From positions 1 to 8,948 of the forward strand of contig JAGRHX010000139.1 of assembly GCA_020444775.1 (NCBI GenBank): 8,948 bases of DNA, read 5' to 3'. This DNA is from Gammaproteobacteria bacterium. Lineage in GTDB: Bacteria > Pseudomonadota > Gammaproteobacteria > HK1. The position numbers and the translations under genes were made by a program. This document shows, one piece after another, positions 6,568 to 8,948 of the stretch. Under the pieces are notes generated by a model. The model worked only from the letters and a program-made list of their open reading frames with translations, did not search any database and was not told the origin of the DNA. Positions within the stretch are counted from its first letter, which is position 1, and each line of letters begins with the position of its first letter.

Positions 6568-7848
6568 GTGGGCGCACTTGCAAGCTTGTTGATCGGCCTG
6601 TTGGTGATGGGGATCCCCATCGGCATGGCGCTTGCGGGCTCGGCCGTGTTGTACATGCTGTTCGATCCCATGCTCTCGCCGGGATCGGTGTTCCGGGCCT
6701 TCTTCAGCTTCCTCAGCAGCTACACGCTGATGGCGGTGCCATTCTTCATCTATGCAGGCTTCCTGATGGAGAAGACCGGCCTCATCAAGAAGCTGTTCGA
6801 TTTCGCCGACGCGTTGGTCGGCTGGGTACCGGGCGGCTTCGCCTATGCAACCCTGGTCGCAGCCGTGCTGTTCGGCGCGATCTCCGGATCGAGCACCGCG
6901 ATGTCCGCGGCGATGGGTGTGATCGCCTACCCGGAGATGAAGCGCCGGGGTTATCCACAATGGATGTCGACCGGTGTCATCGCCTGCGGTGGAGGTATCG
7001 CCCTGCTGATCCCACCGAGCATCACGCTCATCATCTTCGGCATCCTGACCGAGGAATCGATCGTCTCGCTGTTCTTCGCCGGGGTGGTCCCCGGGGTGAT
7101 GCTCGCGCTCAGTGACGCCCTGGTCATCGTCATCGCCGCGATGTGGCTGGGATTGCCGTCCGGATCCTTCAGTCTGCGCTACCTGGGACAGAGCTTCATC
7201 GCCGCGGCGCCCGCGTTGTTCATGCCGGTGCTGATCCTGGGCGGTCTGTACGGCGGTCTGTTCACCCCCACAGAGGCCGGTGCGGCCGCCTGCGGTTACG
7301 CGCTGGTCTACGGCATCGTGGTCAAGGGCCGCGAGTTCCTGCGTGAGCTCATCCCCTGCACCTTCCGCGCGGTCAACCTGACCTCGGTGGTGTTCTTCCT
7401 GGTCGGCTGCGTCGGCGTGTTCCAGTTCCTGCTCGCCAACAAGGGCTGGCCGCAGGATCTGGCCGCCTGGGTGAACGGGTTGAACCTGGCACCGATGGAG
7501 TTCCTCGTCATCTTGCTGGTGGTGCTGCTGGTGCTGTCCATGTTCCTCACCGGTATCGCCATCCTGGTGCTGACCGTGCCGATCTTCTTCCCGGTCGCAC
7601 TGACCATGGGCATCGATCCGATTCACCTGGGTATCCTCACCGCGCTGGCGGTGGAGATGGGTGGCGTGATCCCGCCGGTGGGTCTGAACCTGTTCGCGGT
7701 CAGCGGTACGACCGGGGTGCCCGTGACACGGGTCATGAAGGGAGCGATCCCCTACCTGTTCACCGATGGCATGGTGTTGGTGCTGGTGCTGTTCTTCCCG
7801 CTGCTCGCCACCTGGCTGCCCAGCCTGGCGGTGACCTCGGTGTTCTGA
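6568..7848 (+). CDS. dctM: TRAP transporter large membrane subunit, DctM family
   Basis: This 426-residue multi-helix inner-membrane subunit carries the transport path and is driven by a sodium or proton gradient (family knowledge). The start is GTG 6568, with AAGAGG (6553-6558) nine bases upstream and an in-frame stop at 6541, so there is no longer alternative. Conserved features of the ion-transporter fold are seen in both halves. The first half has GAISGSSTAMSAAMG (103-117) and GGGIALLIPPS (141-151). The second half has DPIHLGILTALAVEMGG (350-366) and VIPPVGLNLFAV (367-378). The two PP-containing hairpin segments mirror each other, as expected for an inverted-repeat transporter. Length is normal and I see no break. 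It should work with the preceding DctQ and DctP; the substrate cannot be read from this subunit. Confidence 0.94.
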   Translation: MGALASLLIGLLVMGIPIGMALAGSAVLYMLFDPMLSPGSVFRAFFSFLSSYTLMAVPFFIYAGFLMEKTGLIKKLFDFADALVGWVPGGFAYATLVAAVLFGAISGSSTAMSAAMGVIAYPEMKRRGYPQWMSTGVIACGGGIALLIPPSITLIIFGILTEESIVSLFFAGVVPGVMLALSDALVIVIAAMWLGLPSGSFSLRYLGQSFIAAAPALFMPVLILGGLYGGLFTPTEAGAAACGYALVYGIVVKGREFLRELIPCTFRAVNLTSVVFFLVGCVGVFQFLLANKGWPQDLAAWVNGLNLAPMEFLVILLVVLLVLSMFLTGIAILVLTVPIFFPVALTMGIDPIHLGILTALAVEMGGVIPPVGLNLFAVSGTTGVPVTRVMKGAIPYLFTDGMVLVLVLFFPLLATWLPSLAVTSVF

Positions 7849-8010
7849 AGGGATGCCCTGAGCGGGTAAATGCTGACCGGCAGCGCCGGGTCGACATCGG
7901 TAGCCCGATTGCCCCAGGACCGTGACCCGCGGGTCCGGGGGCGATCGTTTTCTCGTGCCACGATCCCCGGGCCGGTATCGTTGCACGGCATCGATGAAGG
8001 AGGAGCGACC
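7849..8010 (+). other. Spacer between dctM and the thioredoxin-fusion gene, with palindromic elements
   Basis: These 162 bases hold a perfect 12-base palindrome GACCCGCGGGTC (7924-7935). They also hold a looser hairpin: TCCGGG plus GATCG (7934-7947, with a three-base bulge) pairs with CGATC plus CCCGGG (7961-7971). There is no T-run after it, so it is not a standard terminator. No convincing promoter is seen. The next gene may be read from the TRAP operon or from an unrecognised promoter here. Confidence 0.45.
7924..7935. promoter_or_regulatory. Perfect 12-base palindrome, possible operator
   Basis: GACCCGCGGGTC is its own reverse complement. It lies 75-87 bases before the start of the next gene, a place suited to a repressor site. 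In GC-rich DNA such palindromes occur by chance, and no regulator is known for it. Confidence 0.3.
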
Positions 8011-8948
8011 ATGGCCAACGACCAGCTGATTGCGGTGGTCAAACGCGACTGCCCGACCTGCGAGCTCATCGCACCGGTGCTGGCGCGCATCGCCCGCGAG
8101 GCCGATCTGACCGTCTACAGCCAGGACGACCCCGGTTTTCCCAGCGAGCTGAACGGCGTGATCGACGATACCGCGCTGGATGCCTCCTACCGCATGAGCA
8201 TCGAGATCGTGCCGACCTTGATCCGCAAACGCGGCGACCAGGAGATCGAGCGTCAGGTCGGCTGGCATCGTGGCGACTGGGAATCACTGACCGGAATTGC
8301 CAACCTGGGTGAGGGTCTGCCGGAGTGGAAGGCCGGCTGCGGCGCGAAGAACGTCGAGCCGGGTGTCGACGAGAAGCTGCGCGTGCGTTTCGGTGACACC
8401 GGGCTCCGCTCACGGCTGGTCGAGATCGGTAGCGCCGAGGACGAGATCGAAGCGATGTTCGATCGCGACTGGTCCGACGGTCTGCCGCTGGTGCCGCCCA
8501 GCGAGGAGCGCGTGCTGCGAATGCTGGCGGGCACCAGCCGCGACCCGCACGAGAGCCTCGGCCTCTGCCCACCCAACCTCGTCGACCTGACGGTCGAGAA
8601 GGTCGCGGTCAATGCGGTGATGGCCGGCTGCAAGCCAGAGTACATGCCGGTGCTGCTGGCCGCGGTGGAGGCGGTGCTGGAAGACGAGTTCGCGATGCAC
8701 GGCGTGCTCGCGACCACCATGTACGTGGGCCCGGTGCTTATCGTCAACGGACCGGCGCGCAACCAGATCGGCATGAACGCCAAGGGCAACGTGCTCGGTC
8801 AGGGCAACCGGGCCAATATGAGCATCGGCCGTGCTCTGCAGCTCATCGTGCGCAACGTCGGCGGCGGCAAGCCGCAAGGCGTGGATCGCGCCTGTATCGG
8901 CAACCCGGGCAAGCTGAGCTGTTGCTTCGCCGAGGACGAGGAAGGCTC
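8011..8948 (+). CDS. Thioredoxin-like domain fused to a conserved domain of unknown function, 3' end cut by window edge
   Basis: The frame starts at ATG 8011 behind an ideal ribosome site (AAGGAGG, 7997-8003). It stays open for 312 codons to the window end, with no stop seen. Residues 1-95 read as a small thioredoxin-like domain: a beta strand leading into CPTC (Cys14, Cys17), and later IVPTL with the expected cis-Pro68. There is no signal peptide, so it is probably cytoplasmic. From about 140 a second domain begins, with SDGLPLVPPSEERVLRML (155-172), VAVNAVMAGCKPEYMPVLLA (198-217), VLIVNGPARNQIGMN (242-256), NVGGGKPQGVD (282-292) and NPGKLSCCFAEDEE (298-311). From memory, not a search, these match an uncharacterised bacterial family that I associate with neighbourhoods of the UGSC-motif (seleno)proteins. 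Cys207, Cys304 and Cys305 sit in its conserved blocks. Function unknown; a thiol-redox reaction fed by the CPTC domain is inference. It follows dctM on the same strand. Confidence 0.85.
   Translation, partial: MANDQLIAVVKRDCPTCELIAPVLARIAREADLTVYSQDDPGFPSELNGVIDDTALDASYRMSIEIVPTLIRKRGDQEIERQVGWHRGDWESLTGIANLGEGLPEWKAGCGAKNVEPGVDEKLRVRFGDTGLRSRLVEIGSAEDEIEAMFDRDWSDGLPLVPPSEERVLRMLAGTSRDPHESLGLCPPNLVDLTVEKVAVNAVMAGCKPEYMPVLLAAVEAVLEDEFAMHGVLATTMYVGPVLIVNGPARNQIGMNAKGNVLGQGNRANMSIGRALQLIVRNVGGGKPQGVDRACIGNPGKLSCCFAEDEEG

Noticed and set aside
7934..7971. Intrinsic terminator after dctM
   Set aside because: The hairpin is bulged with a large loop and no T-run follows it, so it does not meet the pattern.
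6520..8268. Long minus-strand open frame of 582 codons opposite dctM and the fusion gene
   Set aside because: Its His/Gln/Asp/Arg-rich content is the antisense image of hydrophobic membrane codons, and the plus strand clearly encodes DctM.
8253..8877. Minus-strand open frames opposite the fusion gene (8253-8789 and 8410-8877)
   Set aside because: They overlap the conserved motifs of the plus-strand protein and have shadow-like composition.
8011..8948. A selenocysteine (in-frame TGA) in the fusion gene
   Set aside because: No in-frame TGA occurs in the visible part. The CPTC motif and other candidate redox positions are Cys codons.

Overview
The window reads as chromosomal DNA from a GC-rich proteobacterium. 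Coding is dense, starts have good Shine-Dalgarno sites, and the gene families (OmpR/EnvZ-type two-component system, TRAP transporter) are typical of Proteobacteria. I cannot place it to genus from the sequence. I see no rRNA, tRNA, CRISPR array, insertion sequence or phage gene.

Left part (1 to about 2370, all minus strand): a response regulator of the OmpR/PhoB type, then directly abutting it a membrane histidine kinase. After 63 bases comes the start of a small secreted Met/Gly/His-rich protein that runs off the left edge of the window. Together these look like a signalling operon with a periplasmic target, plausibly a metal ion such as copper, though the signal is not shown by the sequence.

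Middle and right part (2686 to 8948, all plus strand), divergent from the first: an MmgE/PrpD-family dehydratase or decarboxylase, a 483-base spacer with a candidate promoter, and a complete three-gene TRAP transporter (DctP binding protein, DctQ small membrane subunit, DctM large membrane subunit). Last is a gene that is open to the window end. Its product joins an N-terminal thioredoxin-like domain (CPTC active site plus cis-proline loop) to a conserved domain of unknown function with DGLPLVPP and NAVMAGCKPEYMPV motifs. A very strong hairpin lies between dctP and dctQ, as expected if the binding protein is made in excess over the membrane subunits.

Working model (inference): the plus-strand genes form an uptake and catabolism locus. 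The TRAP system would import an organic acid or related anion, the MmgE/PrpD enzyme would act on it or on a derived intermediate, and the thioredoxin-fused protein would carry out an unknown, probably thiol-dependent step. The fusion protein is the least explained and most interesting item. It is incomplete here, and the genes just beyond the right edge would be the most informative to see.
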